From Puniceicoccus vermicola (lineage in GTDB: Bacteria > Verrucomicrobiota > Verrucomicrobiia > Opitutales > Puniceicoccaceae), in the NCBI RefSeq assembly GCF_014230055.1, contig NZ_JACHVA010000102.1:1-64000 (forward strand): a DNA stretch of 64,000 bases, read 5' to 3'. Positions 16,914 to 27,142 of the stretch are shown piece after piece. Below the pieces are notes generated by a model. The model had not been told where the DNA came from. It worked only from the letters and a program-made list of their open reading frames with translations, and made no database searches. The position numbers were made by a program, and so were the translations under genes. Positions within the stretch are counted from its first letter, which is position 1. Each line of letters starts with the position of its first letter.

Positions 16914-18071
16914 TCAGCTGTTATCTTCCTCCAAGCGATCTACCCAGATCGAATCGGGATAGAAGAAACGGAGCTGGTCACGAATCTCGCTCGCGGCCCC
17001 GAGAAAATCCTGGGCTTCATAAAGATTCGCAGTTCGAAAAAGCAATTCGGGGGTCCAGGGATCATTCGTCGTGGAATAGACAAGGCCTTTGGCCAAAGCC
17101 GAGAGAGCTTGCTGTTCATTCCCCTGACTTTCGAGCAGTGCCCCCCGCACTAATTCCCTGAGAGAGAAATAGCGACTGTCGGCGTCCAGATCGTCAAATT
17201 GCCCCAGAATCCCGTCGACCATGAAAGCCCGATCTTCTTGGAGGTGAATGTAGGCCTCCCAGAGAAATGCTTCCGGAGTCTCTGACGCCGAAGAGGCCAA
17301 CTGAACGTCCTTATAGAGATTCCGGGCTTTCTCCCACTCGCCCCGAAGCCGAAACTCGTTGGCCAAGTTGAGATAAACCAACGCAAAATCCATCTGCCCC
17401 GGCCCAATCGGGAACTGCTTCACCATATCGTAAGCCTTATCGATCTCACCGATTTCGACTAATTGAGAAGCCACTTCGACCGCCTGCGGACGAAAATATC
17501 CCGTAAGCCGGTCGCGCGGAAATGTCCTCAAAATGGCGGCGGCCTCATCAATATTTCCGGAGGCGATCAACTCATCCAGAAGTCGAGTCACTAACGGGTG
17601 AATACGAACGGTCTGCGGATTGATGGGAACATACTTCAGAAGTGGATAGACCTCCTCACGAATCAGCTCCAGGGCCTGGTCATTTTCACCCTCTTCGACC
17701 AGCTTCGCATATTTCTCGGAGTCCAACTTCGGACGATACCCGACAGCGAAGGTAAGCTGGTCTTCCGGAATAGTAATCGGACTCTCAAGGTTCGGATACC
17801 GCATAACCAAACCGCCGACGGTGAAATCGACCAAAATAATCGGCGAATACTGATTCGGCCCATTGATCTGGGTCGCATCCACAGGGTTTGCGCCATAGCG
17901 CTTCATTGCGTCGTCAAATCCTTCCGAAACCACCGACTTCTTCGCCTCAGTCTCAGACTTGGCCGCGGTTTCCGGCTTGGTATCCGTCGGCGCGTCCTGC
18001 GATTGCAACGGGGCGACCAAACTTCCGGCGAGCAGACCGGCGAAAATGAGTCTCTTAGATACTGTTCTCAT
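16914..18071 (-). CDS. Secreted TPR-like protein
   Basis: The 385-residue product has a signal peptide (from the ATG at 18071, 'RLIFAGLLAGSLVAPLQSQ') and an alpha-helical repeat region with TPR-like periodicity ('ALELIREEVYPLLKY', 'DKAYDMVKQFP', 'ALVYLNLANEFRLRGEWEKARNLY', 'LYEAQDFLGAASEIRDQL'). I chose this start rather than 18119 because the signal peptide begins here and it leaves only a 17-base overlap with the upstream TPR gene. It probably acts in the periplasm together with the large TPR protein and the ExbB/ExbD complex, similar to YbgF beside Tol-Pal; that comparison is inference from gene order. Confidence 0.7.
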   Translation of the reverse strand: MRTVSKRLIFAGLLAGSLVAPLQSQDAPTDTKPETAAKSETEAKKSVVSEGFDDAMKRYGANPVDATQINGPNQYSPIILVDFTVGGLVMRYPNLESPITIPEDQLTFAVGYRPKLDSEKYAKLVEEGENDQALELIREEVYPLLKYVPINPQTVRIHPLVTRLLDELIASGNIDEAAAILRTFPRDRLTGYFRPQAVEVASQLVEIGEIDKAYDMVKQFPIGPGQMDFALVYLNLANEFRLRGEWEKARNLYKDVQLASSASETPEAFLWEAYIHLQEDRAFMVDGILGQFDDLDADSRYFSLRELVRGALLESQGNEQQALSALAKGLVYSTTNDPWTPELLFRTANLYEAQDFLGAASEIRDQLRFFYPDSIWVDRLEEDNS

Positions 18072-21066
18072 ACTCAACCAATTCACTGTAAATCTCCGTG
18101 TTGCGGTAGCGATCATCACTTAATGCTTCATTGAGCGTCCGCTTAGCATCTTCGAGTTCATTCATTTCGACCAAGGTTTTCGCATCCATGAGGTAGGCGC
18201 GAGCGGCCCACTCATCAAATAATCCATACCCTAGGAATGTCCGTTCGAAGAATCCGTGCGCCTCTGGGTACTTGCCTTCATCAAAGTAGGTCACTCCAAC
18301 GCGATAAAGAGCTTCCGCATGGGGCTCACCACGCCAATCTGGCGTTTTCAAGATTTGCATCAAACGCTCTCGAGCCTCTCCCGTGTTGCCCTTTTCAGCA
18401 TAAACCCGGGCCTGGGCGATAAGAGCGCGATAGATGCGCGGATCCGCGGGGAAGTTCTCCTCTGCCTGTTGATAAAGAGTCATGGCTGCGTCGGTATCCC
18501 CTTCCGCCATCAGGAGGTCGGCCAGATTCAAGTAAGCGTCCACTTTCTCATCAACACTTTCCTCGTAGTCGATAGCCATCCGGTAAGCCCGTTTCGCAAG
18601 CTCAGGATCTACGCGAGTCTGATTGCCTCCGATCCAGATGAGAATTTTCGGGCTCGCAAGAGCCAAGTCCGACTCCTGAATCACCATCGGCGACCGCGGG
18701 GGCTTTCCGAGCTCCTCCAATGCCATCTGCAAGCGCATGGCCAGAGTTCTCTGATTCCGACGCTGGGCTTTGGTGAACTCCCGTGAGAAAACGGTCTCTG
18801 GTGTTTCCTTCGGGAACGATTTCAGCTGTTCGCGGTAATTCTCGAGATACGGCTGCAGGGGCTCCGCACTCTTCGCGAGTGCCTCACTGAACTCCTTACT
18901 TTGGCGCAACTCTTCGTAAAGGCCCTGATCCAGATTCTTGTTGTCCGCAAACTGCTGATAAAGGAATCCCCGGTTGGTCGCGATCTTCTCGCGAAACTGG
19001 GGATCGGTCTCCATTTTTTCAAGGAAAGCCAACGATGCCGTCAGGCGAGCCTTCACCTCGTCGTATTGCTCGACATAGGTGGAGATCATCGGATCAACTC
19101 CCAAGTTGGCCGGATCGTTTCCGTATTCAAGAATGGCCTTCCGATATTCTTCGAGAGCCTCACCCGGGCGACCTTGCTCCTTGCGAATTTCCCCGAGCTG
19201 GAAGATCGCTTGGGTCAACTGCCCTTCCTCGCCATACTCCTTGATATACTCCTCATAGGTCCTTGCGGCGCGGGGCAGAGCCCCGTTTTTCTGCAAGAGC
19301 TTGGCTTTCTGAAAATAGGCGCTGGTGATAAAGCTGATGCTGTCTGTGTGCTCGGGGACTTCGTCGTAAAACTTAATCGCACGCAGAAGTTCTCCATCGG
19401 AGGCAGCGATTTCCCCTAAGAAAAACTCAACCTCTCCTCTCAAACCACTATTGGGAAATTTCTGGATAAATTCCTCAAACTTCTGGGTCGCTACATCGGA
19501 CTGATCCGAACCATAGTAGGTCATCGCAAGGCGATAGTTTGAATCTTCGAAATAAACGCTTTGCGGAAACTGATCGACGATGGTCTGGAACTGCTCCCTT
19601 GCCTTTTCAAATTGTGCCTGAAAAAGGTAGGACAGCCCAGGCCAATAATAGAGCCCGTCCTCAGCTGGAGTTCCTTTGAGTTTCGTTTTGAGCAACGCAA
19701 ACCGATCTTCCAATTCGTCGAATTGCCCCTTATTCAGAAGATAGTTCCCCAGCATGAACACGACCTGCGCCGCCTCTGGGGAATCTGCATACTGCGCCAG
19801 AAAATCATCGACGGACTCATAGAAGGATCGCTCCTCATCCGACTGAAGATAAGCATTCGCCAAAGAAAGCAGTACTCGCTTGCGGAAATCTTCGTTGGAC
19901 CCTCCCCCTTCAAGAATTTGTTCACCCAACTGCCGAGAGAGCCCTTCCATCCCCAACTTCGTAGCCGTGATGAAAGCAGCAAATCGGAACTCCTGAGCGA
20001 TAGGATCATCGGGATAGTTGTCGACAAAACGGAGATACGCCCAGACGGCTTCGTAATCGCGCCCGGCCAAATAGTAATTCCGAGCCACACGGGCCATCAG
20101 TTGCGAAGTGTAAGGTGTCACTTGGCGAATGGCCGCAAGCTGCTGACGCGTATTTTCAAGTTCAATGATCTCATCGGCCATCCGCTCTTCAGAACTCCCA
20201 CGGGCTCTCATCCGCTCGATCTGCGCAGACTGCAAACCTTCACGCTCTTCGAAGTAACGAAGGATCTGATCGCGAGTCAGAGTCGCATTATAAAGAAGAG
20301 CCGCCTGCGCATATTGACCTTTGTCTGAGAGCTTATCACCTGCCTGCATCAGGGCCACATTGAGGGAAACGCTATAACGCGAGGGATTGTCCACCGTGAT
20401 CAGCGGCAATAGCTCCATGATCCCATTTAAATTGTTTTGCTCGATGTAGGCTTCGAGGATCAAACCTGCTGCCAGCGCTCGCTCGCGGTCGGTTTCTGAC
20501 TTATCGAGAAAGGCGCGGAACCATGGGAGAGCTTTGTTCCAATCCCGTTGTGCATGCAGAGAGAGAGAGAGTTTCTGCAGAACGTCGCGCTCATCCGCTG
20601 GCCGAAGGCGACGGGACAAAGGTGGCGAGGCAACCTTTTCGTAGTCTGCCGCAGCCTTATCAAACTCGCCCAGCCCTCGATAGGAATCACCCCGAAACTC
20701 GAGAATCGCAATTTCCCGCTCCTCGGTTACTCCGCTTGCCAAGGCATTCGTAAAAGCGTCAATGGCCTGCTGCAAAAGGGCAGGATCACTCTGTTGACTA
20801 TAATCCTGTAGATAACTCAGACCTACAAAAAAGTAGACTGGCCCGAGTGTAGCCTGCTCTTCCTCGGTTCCCTCCTTTAAACGATTAATGATCTCCAAAA
20901 GATAGGGACGAGCCGACTGGAAACGGTTTTCCGCAGAGAGCTCCGAAGCGCGTTCCTGCAAAGGCGTGATGCCCATCGATGCAGGATCGACCTGCGCCAC
21001 CGCGCCGAGCGGGAGCATAAGGATGAGAACAATAAAGAGACTGAAACGGGGGTATTTCAAGGTCAT
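18055..21066 (-). CDS. Large secreted TPR protein
   Basis: This protein has 1003 residues from the ATG at 21066, which starts a good signal peptide ('FSLFIVLILMLPLGAVAQ'); a TTG 13 codons upstream is possible. The rest is almost entirely tetratricopeptide repeats. The clearest run is about residues 520-650 ('YFEDSNYRLAMTYYGSDQ', 'AIKFYDEVPEH', 'AARTYEEYIKEYGEEGQL', 'ALEEYRKAILEYG'), close to YbgF/CpoB and BamD-type repeats, with another set near 840-990. It should be a periplasmic scaffold. It is the first gene of the operon that leads to ExbB, two ExbDs and the TonB-like protein. Confidence 0.85.
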   Translation of the reverse strand: MTLKYPRFSLFIVLILMLPLGAVAQVDPASMGITPLQERASELSAENRFQSARPYLLEIINRLKEGTEEEQATLGPVYFFVGLSYLQDYSQQSDPALLQQAIDAFTNALASGVTEEREIAILEFRGDSYRGLGEFDKAAADYEKVASPPLSRRLRPADERDVLQKLSLSLHAQRDWNKALPWFRAFLDKSETDRERALAAGLILEAYIEQNNLNGIMELLPLITVDNPSRYSVSLNVALMQAGDKLSDKGQYAQAALLYNATLTRDQILRYFEEREGLQSAQIERMRARGSSEERMADEIIELENTRQQLAAIRQVTPYTSQLMARVARNYYLAGRDYEAVWAYLRFVDNYPDDPIAQEFRFAAFITATKLGMEGLSRQLGEQILEGGGSNEDFRKRVLLSLANAYLQSDEERSFYESVDDFLAQYADSPEAAQVVFMLGNYLLNKGQFDELEDRFALLKTKLKGTPAEDGLYYWPGLSYLFQAQFEKAREQFQTIVDQFPQSVYFEDSNYRLAMTYYGSDQSDVATQKFEEFIQKFPNSGLRGEVEFFLGEIAASDGELLRAIKFYDEVPEHTDSISFITSAYFQKAKLLQKNGALPRAARTYEEYIKEYGEEGQLTQAIFQLGEIRKEQGRPGEALEEYRKAILEYGNDPANLGVDPMISTYVEQYDEVKARLTASLAFLEKMETDPQFREKIATNRGFLYQQFADNKNLDQGLYEELRQSKEFSEALAKSAEPLQPYLENYREQLKSFPKETPETVFSREFTKAQRRNQRTLAMRLQMALEELGKPPRSPMVIQESDLALASPKILIWIGGNQTRVDPELAKRAYRMAIDYEESVDEKVDAYLNLADLLMAEGDTDAAMTLYQQAEENFPADPRIYRALIAQARVYAEKGNTGEARERLMQILKTPDWRGEPHAEALYRVGVTYFDEGKYPEAHGFFERTFLGYGLFDEWAARAYLMDAKTLVEMNELEDAKRTLNEALSDDRYRNTEIYSELVEYENSI

Positions 21067-21266
21067 GAAAAGGTTAAAATTGAGGAAGAAAGCTACCCCG
21101 ATCAAGTCTGAAAGGGCTTTCCAAGCCTCACAGATGCCGAAAGAGTCACTTTTTCGATAATTTGTTCCGTATTCGGTAGATTTCTAAATCTGATCTTTTC
21201 CGCTCACAGCCCAGCGAGACAAGCCCATTAGGCCCTCTTAAAAAAGAAACCCAGAAAAAAGAGAAA

Positions 21267-22307
21267 TTACTGCTCAGAGCTCTGCGAATCTCCCTCGGTG
21301 AAGAGCTTCCCTTGAAGATCCATCGGTGGAGACGGGGGCACTTCTTTGTGCAAATGACGCGGCGGCTCCTTGACCCGTGAGGCCATGGCCTGCCGCTTTT
21401 CCTCACAGATACGGCCTGCGATCTGGCGAATATGCATCCGGAGCCACATATTCGTGCTGCTCGATTCGCGGTAGTCGGCCGGACCATAGCTATCGATCCG
21501 CCCGGCCTGCAAAAGACTATCGTTTTGGGCGAATTCGGCTTCGCTCTCGGGATCGTAGACCGCAAAAGTGAGCCCCCCACTACGGCGCACGACCGAGAAG
21601 ACTGGGACATCGCTCGGACCATCGGCGAGATAAATCATGTTCCGAATCGGGATGCGGCGATCCCCGGGAAGAATATTGGCGTTCACGTCGATGCTCGGAT
21701 CCTTATTCGTCCCCTTATTGATCTCAAAAACGAAGCGAGTCTTGATCGTATTATCAACCATGACGCCGATCTGGCTCACCTCCCCACCCTCGACGAGTTC
21801 CAGTTCTTTCTGGCTTCCGTACCCCGGGGGAAAAGGCTTTTCAATAAATTCGCAGCCAAAAATCCCGTCAACATAGGGAGCAATGCTGCTGCCCCGAATC
21901 ATCTCCGCCAGACCCGTACTGATAATATAATGCTCAATCGTCACCCCGTGCTTCTGGAAGAACGGATCCCCCGAGACAAAATTCTTGATCGTCTTGAAAA
22001 ACTCCGGCAGCCCCGGATAAAAGCGCAACTCCCGCCCCAACTCCCTGAGTTTACGGTTCGAGAGCCCCTTCAACGGACCGTTTTTCACGTAACTCAGCAA
22101 GTGATTCAGGTAGACGGTATCCTTCGACACGTGGCAGCCTTGGCGCGCATAGAGCTCCGGCAACTCGTTTACCTCATTCCAGAACGTCTTTTCATCAATC
22201 CCATACGCTTCGAAGAGCGGGGATTGCATATACCCTGGGATCAAGGTTTTATCGAAATCCCAGATACAGGCGATCACCGTTTGACCGTGTAGGTTTGATT
22301 CTGCCAT
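21267..22307 (-). CDS. HAD-superfamily phosphatase
   Basis: The protein has 346 residues from the ATG at 22307; the open frame continues upstream but would overlap the promoter side of the divergent prfA. HAD motif I is 'IWDFDKTLI' (nucleophile Asp17, general acid Asp19), motif II is '[11 protein letters not shown]', and motif IV is '[17 protein letters not shown]'. A large helical cap lies between motifs I and II (about 25-150). The substrate is not evident; phosphoserine-phosphatase-like enzymes have a similar cap. A charged Pro-rich tail (last 35 residues) is extra. It appears to be a single-gene unit. Confidence 0.85.
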   Translation of the reverse strand: MAESNLHGQTVIACIWDFDKTLIPGYMQSPLFEAYGIDEKTFWNEVNELPELYARQGCHVSKDTVYLNHLLSYVKNGPLKGLSNRKLRELGRELRFYPGLPEFFKTIKNFVSGDPFFQKHGVTIEHYIISTGLAEMIRGSSIAPYVDGIFGCEFIEKPFPPGYGSQKELELVEGGEVSQIGVMVDNTIKTRFVFEINKGTNKDPSIDVNANILPGDRRIPIRNMIYLADGPSDVPVFSVVRRSGGLTFAVYDPESEAEFAQNDSLLQAGRIDSYGPADYRESSSTNMWLRMHIRQIAGRICEEKRQAMASRVKEPPRHLHKEVPPSPPMDLQGKLFTEGDSQSSEQ

Positions 22308-22407
22308 ATTGATTATTCCGGATTTTTCTTTCAGGGAAGTATCTGTTCTGGCCGAACACGCCACCAGCGACAATTCTTTTCCCGACCTCCCCTCCACACC
22401 ATTTTTC

Positions 22408-23499
22408 ATGCACATTCTTCCCAGCACCGAATCGATTCGAGAAAAACTCTCCGAGAAAGACCGCGAAATGTCCGACCCCTCCATTTTTGGAGACGGTCGT
22501 AAAGCCGCCGCCTGCGCCCGTGAACATCAACGCCTAACCCGACTCCTCAACCTCTCCATCGAGCTCCGCTCCCTCGAATCCCAGATCGAAGAGTCCCGCG
22601 AACTTCTCAAAGATTCCAACGAAGATCCCGAAATTCGCGAGATGGCCGAAACCGAGCTCCCCGACTTAGAGGAACGCTCGGCAAAGCTTGAGGAAGAAAT
22701 CACCCTCTTGGTCGTCCCCTCCGACCCCGCCGACTCCCGCAACACAGTGATGGAAATTCGCGCAGGCGCGGGTGGCGACGAAGCCTCCCTCTTCGCGGCC
22801 GACCTCTTCCGGATGTACAGCCGATTCGCCGAGACCCAGGGATGGCGAATCGAGCCAATGAGCTCCAGTCTCTCCGACACAGGAGGCTACAAGGAAATCA
22901 TTTTTCTCGTCACCGGCGAGGAAGTGTACCGCCTCCTTAAATTCGAGAGTGGAGTCCACCGCGTTCAGCGCGTGCCGACCACCGAGACCAACGGCCGCAT
23001 CCACACCTCCACCGCCACCGTCGCCGTGCTCCCGGAGGCCGAGGAAGTCGACCTCGTTATCAACCCGGAAGAACTCGAGATCACCGTGTCCCGGGCCAGC
23101 GGACCGGGCGGACAGGGAGTCAACACGACCGACTCCGCCGTCCAGATTCTCCACAAACCCACCGGCATGATCGTCAGCTGTGCCGATGAGCGCTCTCAGA
23201 TCAAGAACAAGGCCAAGGCGATGAAAGTCCTCCGTTCCCGGCTCCTCCAACAGAAACAAGAGGAAGAACGGGCCAAATACGCCGCCGATCGGCGCAATCA
23301 AGTGGGCTCCGGTGACCGCAGCGAGCGCATCCGCACCTACAACTTCCCTCAAAGCCGCTTGACCGATCACCGGATCAACTGGACGACTCACGACCTCGAC
23401 GGCATCCTCGCCGGCTCCCTCCAGGAAGTTCTCGACGCCCTCCTACGCGCCGACATCCGCGCCAAAGCCGAGGCCGCCCTCGCTGAAAGCACTAGCTAA
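22408..23499 (+). CDS. prfA: Peptide chain release factor 1
   Basis: RF1 ends translation at UAA and UAG. The protein is 363 residues, the normal length. The catalytic GGQ is at 234-236 within '[17 protein letters not shown]'; the helical N-terminal domain 1 and the '[18 protein letters not shown]' C-terminal signature are intact. I chose the ATG at 22408 because it begins the conserved domain; no Shine-Dalgarno sequence precedes it. prmC, whose product methylates this GGQ glutamine, follows after 20 bases. Confidence 0.96.
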   Translation: MHILPSTESIREKLSEKDREMSDPSIFGDGRKAAACAREHQRLTRLLNLSIELRSLESQIEESRELLKDSNEDPEIREMAETELPDLEERSAKLEEEITLLVVPSDPADSRNTVMEIRAGAGGDEASLFAADLFRMYSRFAETQGWRIEPMSSSLSDTGGYKEIIFLVTGEEVYRLLKFESGVHRVQRVPTTETNGRIHTSTATVAVLPEAEEVDLVINPEELEITVSRASGPGGQGVNTTDSAVQILHKPTGMIVSCADERSQIKNKAKAMKVLRSRLLQQKQEEERAKYAADRRNQVGSGDRSERIRTYNFPQSRLTDHRINWTTHDLDGILAGSLQEVLDALLRADIRAKAEAALAESTS

Positions 23500-23519
23500 A
23501 CCCTCCCCTCCCACGATCC

Positions 23520-24353
23520 GTGCACACACTGCTGGAAATCCTCCGCAAATCTGAAGATCTTCTCCGTGATCGGGGAATCGTCGAAGCACGGCTCGACGCC
23601 GAGCACCTCATTGCCGACACCCTCGGATGCAAGCGAATGGAGCTCTACCTCCAATTCGACCGCCCGATGACCGAGGACCTCCTCGCGCAAATCCGCCCCC
23701 GTCTCTCCCGTCGCGCCCGCCGCGAGCCCCTCTCTTACATCCTCGGCCATCATCCGTTTCACGACTTGGACCTAACGGTGCGCCCCGGAGCCCTCATCCC
23801 CCGCCCGGAGACCGAGGACCTCCTCCAGATCACCACCGATCACATGCGAACCGAGCCGAAGCGCATCCTCGACCTCGGCACCGGCACCGGCGCCATCGCC
23901 CTTTGGCTGAAAACCTCATTTCCCGAAGCCACCGTCATCGCCACCGACCGCTCGACCGACGCCCTCTCCCTCGCGAAAGAGAACGGCGAAAAACTCGGTC
24001 TCGAAGTTGAGTGGACCGAATCCGATTGGTTCGAAAACGTGACGAGCCCCTTCGACCTCATCGTCTCCAACCCACCCTACCTTACCGAAAAAGAGTGGAA
24101 GGATGCCGAACCGGAAGTTCGCGACTTCGAGCCCAAAGAAGCGCTGGTCGCTCCCGACAGCGGTCTGGCCGACCTCAAACGAATCCTTGCCGAAGCCCGA
24201 CCCTTCCTCGCGGAAGGAGCCCTCCTCGCCCTCGAAACCGGCATTCACCAACGCGACTCCCTCCAAAAGACAGCCGAAGAAGCTGGCTACTCCGAAGCGT
24301 GGGGTGAGGACGATCTCAACGAACGCGACCGATTCTTCTTCGCACGGGCCTAG
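23520..24353 (+). CDS. prmC: Release factor glutamine methyltransferase PrmC
   Basis: This 277-residue enzyme methylates the glutamine of the GGQ motif in RF1 and RF2 with SAM. I see the helical N-terminal domain, the 'PRPETEDLL' linker, the SAM loop 'LDLGTGTGAIAL' (about 116-127) and the catalytic NPPY at 184-187. Translation starts at a GTG (23520). It is paired with prfA, the usual arrangement. High codon bias toward C-ending codons, like its neighbours, argues against recent transfer. Confidence 0.95.
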   Translation: MHTLLEILRKSEDLLRDRGIVEARLDAEHLIADTLGCKRMELYLQFDRPMTEDLLAQIRPRLSRRARREPLSYILGHHPFHDLDLTVRPGALIPRPETEDLLQITTDHMRTEPKRILDLGTGTGAIALWLKTSFPEATVIATDRSTDALSLAKENGEKLGLEVEWTESDWFENVTSPFDLIVSNPPYLTEKEWKDAEPEVRDFEPKEALVAPDSGLADLKRILAEARPFLAEGALLALETGIHQRDSLQKTAEEAGYSEAWGEDDLNERDRFFFARA

Positions 24354-24531
24354 CCCCGCCCTGAGCAACGAGCCAGCTATCGTCGATGGTGGCCTAAACC
24401 AGCGCAAGACCTCGATCCACAACGAAGACGATGGCGCAAATGGGAAATACCCCCAAATAAGCAAAAAACTTTCGACCTTTTCCCGCATTGCTCCTTGCCC
24501 CGCGGTGCTCCGCATCTAGCCTTCCTCATCA

Positions 24532-26043
24532 GTGAGCCTTTCCCCGTCCCACAAATCGCCTGAAATGTTGCACGGACTCCCCCGTTGGATCCGTCGGAAA
24601 CGGGTTTATCGATTCTGGAGAGGATGGTTGGGAACCCTACCCCTTCTTTTTTTTGCCTCAGCCTTGCTTTGCATTATTCTCTGGATCTTTCCTCTGTCGG
24701 GTTGGACCACTCTGAGCATCTGGATCTCTCTGATTCTTCTTTCATTCGCATCCGCCCTCATCCCTGCCCTCCGTCCTCTTCCGAGTGCCTCCGTTTTGAG
24801 AGATCTGGACCAAGGGCTTCAGACCGAAGACCTTGCGGTGACGGTCGGCGACCCATCTCTCGGCTCGGCATGGCGAGACCTGCTTCTCCGCCGACTCCAG
24901 CCTCACCTCGCCTCCCTGCAAATTTCCCGCATCTGGCCGCTAAACTCCTCCGGTCTTCAGAAGATCTGGATCGTAGCCTGCCTTCTCATGGGGGGAAATG
25001 TTCTTCTCACCGCCGTCGTCGCCCGCCCCTCCCCGGAAGCAAAGATTCAAGTATCCGAAGCCGCCAATGCAGCTTTGGAGGAGATGTTCGACGATTGGCA
25101 GGAAACTGCTCCCGAGATCGAATCGGAGGAATTTGAGGCAATCCTTGCCGAGGTGGAAGAACTCCGGACTGAAATGGACCCCTCCCAGCAGACTCCGAGC
25201 GAACGCATGGAGCTACTGAGTAAGATCGAAGCCATCGTAGAACGACATAAGAAGTCTCAATCCGAGTCCTCGATCGCCGAACACGCGGATAACCTCGCAG
25301 AGCTCCTCGAGCCTGTCGAAGGGATGAGTGGCGCCGCCGCCGCCTTGCGCCGAGGGGATTTCTCCGACGCGGGTCAATCACTCGAGGAAATGGTTTCGGC
25401 CCTGAAGAGCAAAGACAAGCTCCCGCCTGATGCCACCTCGCAAGAATTCCAGAACCAAGCGGCAGAACTCGCCGAGGCCGCTCGCCTTGCCGAGAACCTC
25501 GAACTGGCCGAAAATCTCCAAAATCTCTCAGAGGCGGCCCTGAACCAAAATGCGACTCAATGGTGCGAATCCGCCAAGGCACTGGGTCAATGTATGAACA
25601 AAGAGGGTGCTCGCGCTCTGGCCGCTCGGCTCATGCAAGCCCAACTCGATCAGCTTGAAGCCCAGAAATTCGCCCTCTCTCAACAAAAGACTCCCCCCTC
25701 TTCCAGCTTAGCCGCCCTACTGCCCCAATCGAGCGGCGGCCCTCCAAATCTTCAAGCGGGTGTCGGCAACGGAGGAGCCCCCTTCGGAGACGCCACACAA
25801 CCGGACGGGCAACTCGAAACCCTTGCCCTCTCGGGCACCATGGGGCAGGGGGATTCCCCCCGGGAAACCGTCCGAAGCTCCGATGCTCCCACCGAGGCGC
25901 TCCGCGTCGGCCGCCAAGCCACCTTCGAAGAATACCAAAACCTCTCCACCCAAGCGATTCACGACGAATCCCTCCCCTTGGTCCATCGCGAGACCATCCG
26001 TCGCTACTTTGAACGAATTCGTCCAAGCAACTCCGAGAACTAA
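24532..26043 (+). CDS. Membrane-anchored coiled-coil protein of the MoxR/VWA operon
   Basis: I do not recognise a named family. The 503-residue product (GTG start at 24532; an ATG at 24565 is an alternative) has two membrane helices near the N-terminus (about 34-56 and 58-80) and a third at about 143-163. It then has a long acidic helical region, about 170-370, with strong coiled-coil character ('EEFEAILAEVEELRTEM', 'AELAEAARLAENLELAENLQN'). The tail is Gly/Ser/Pro-rich, ending 'RETIRRYFERIRP'. That last motif is common in proteins encoded beside MoxR and DUF58 genes. Position suggests a membrane partner of the MoxR/VWA system. Confidence 0.55.
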   Translation: MSLSPSHKSPEMLHGLPRWIRRKRVYRFWRGWLGTLPLLFFASALLCIILWIFPLSGWTTLSIWISLILLSFASALIPALRPLPSASVLRDLDQGLQTEDLAVTVGDPSLGSAWRDLLLRRLQPHLASLQISRIWPLNSSGLQKIWIVACLLMGGNVLLTAVVARPSPEAKIQVSEAANAALEEMFDDWQETAPEIESEEFEAILAEVEELRTEMDPSQQTPSERMELLSKIEAIVERHKKSQSESSIAEHADNLAELLEPVEGMSGAAAALRRGDFSDAGQSLEEMVSALKSKDKLPPDATSQEFQNQAAELAEAARLAENLELAENLQNLSEAALNQNATQWCESAKALGQCMNKEGARALAARLMQAQLDQLEAQKFALSQQKTPPSSSLAALLPQSSGGPPNLQAGVGNGGAPFGDATQPDGQLETLALSGTMGQGDSPRETVRSSDAPTEALRVGRQATFEEYQNLSTQAIHDESLPLVHRETIRRYFERIRPSNSEN

Positions 26044-26069
26044 ACGCGGATCTCCCCCTCATCGAACCT

Positions 26070-27089
26070 ATGGATACATCTCCCCAACACCACACCGTCG
26101 AAGCCGACGCCCATCTCTTCCGCGAGCGATTTGAGATCCTGCGATCAGAGATCCACAAATTTCTGATTGGTCAGGAAGAGATCGTCGACTTTACTCTCAT
26201 TGCGATGATAGCGGGTGGGCATGTTCTCTTAGAGGGCGTTCCAGGATTGGGAAAAACTGCTCTCGTTCGCACAATTTCGCAGGCCCTTCACCTCAACTTT
26301 CAACGCATCCAGTTCACCCCCGATCTCATGCCCACAGATCTGATCGGCACCAAGATTCTCGTCGAAGAGCAGGGAGGGCATCCTTCCTTTGAATTTTCTC
26401 CCGGCCCCATCTTCTGCAATCTCCTCCTCGGCGATGAGATCAACCGGGCCACTCCCAAAACCCAATCGGCACTTCTTGAGGCCATGCAGGAGAAATCCGT
26501 AACCATCGCCGGAGAAACCCGCCCTCTCGCCCGCCCTTTTTTCGTTCTCGCCACTCAGAATCCCCTTGAGATGGAAGGGACCTACCCGCTTCCCGAAGCC
26601 CAGCTGGATCGCTTTTTCTTCAACCTCAAGGTGCCCTACCCCGGAGAAGATGACTTCACCCGTATTCTCGCCGCAACTACCGAAAAAGAGACCTCCAGCA
26701 TCGATCAGGTCTTTGGCGCGAAAGAACTCTTGGAAATGGAACGATTCGCTCGATCCATCCCCATCGCCGACGATCTACGGCGGGAGGTCGTTCGTCTGGT
26801 AATGTCTACTCATCCGGAGACCGACTACGCCTGCGAAACCGTCCGACAGTATGTTCAATACGGGGCCAGCCCCCGCGCCGGGCAGGCCTGCATCCTCGCC
26901 GCAAAAATTCAAGCCCTGCTCAATGAACGCCTTCACGTCTCTCTTGAGGATATCCTGACCGTCGCACCGCCAGTTCTTCGCCACCGAATCATCCTCAACT
27001 TCGAAGCCCAGGCGGATGGGAAAACGAGCGACTCGATCATCAGCCAACTCATCGAAGAGCGCCGGACAGCACGCCGAAAACAATCCTAG
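26070..27089 (+). CDS. MoxR-family AAA+ ATPase
   Basis: This 339-residue AAA+ protein has Walker A 'GVPGLGKT' at 56-63, Walker B ending 'LLGDEINRA' (Asp122-Glu123) and the sensor sequence 'VLATQNPLEMEGTYPLPEAQLDRF', here shown only in part of its length: 'ATQNPLEMEGTYPLPEAQ'. MoxR ATPases act as chaperones that mature or activate complexes containing VWA proteins. Genes for a DUF58 protein and two VWA proteins follow, the standard partners. The start ATG has no purine-rich ribosome-binding site. Confidence 0.95.
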   Translation: MDTSPQHHTVEADAHLFRERFEILRSEIHKFLIGQEEIVDFTLIAMIAGGHVLLEGVPGLGKTALVRTISQALHLNFQRIQFTPDLMPTDLIGTKILVEEQGGHPSFEFSPGPIFCNLLLGDEINRATPKTQSALLEAMQEKSVTIAGETRPLARPFFVLATQNPLEMEGTYPLPEAQLDRFFFNLKVPYPGEDDFTRILAATTEKETSSIDQVFGAKELLEMERFARSIPIADDLRREVVRLVMSTHPETDYACETVRQYVQYGASPRAGQACILAAKIQALLNERLHVSLEDILTVAPPVLRHRIILNFEAQADGKTSDSIISQLIEERRTARRKQS

Positions 27090-27142
27090 GACGACAAACA
27101 CTCCGCACGCCGCCCCACGATTCCCTGATATCTGTCTTCGCG

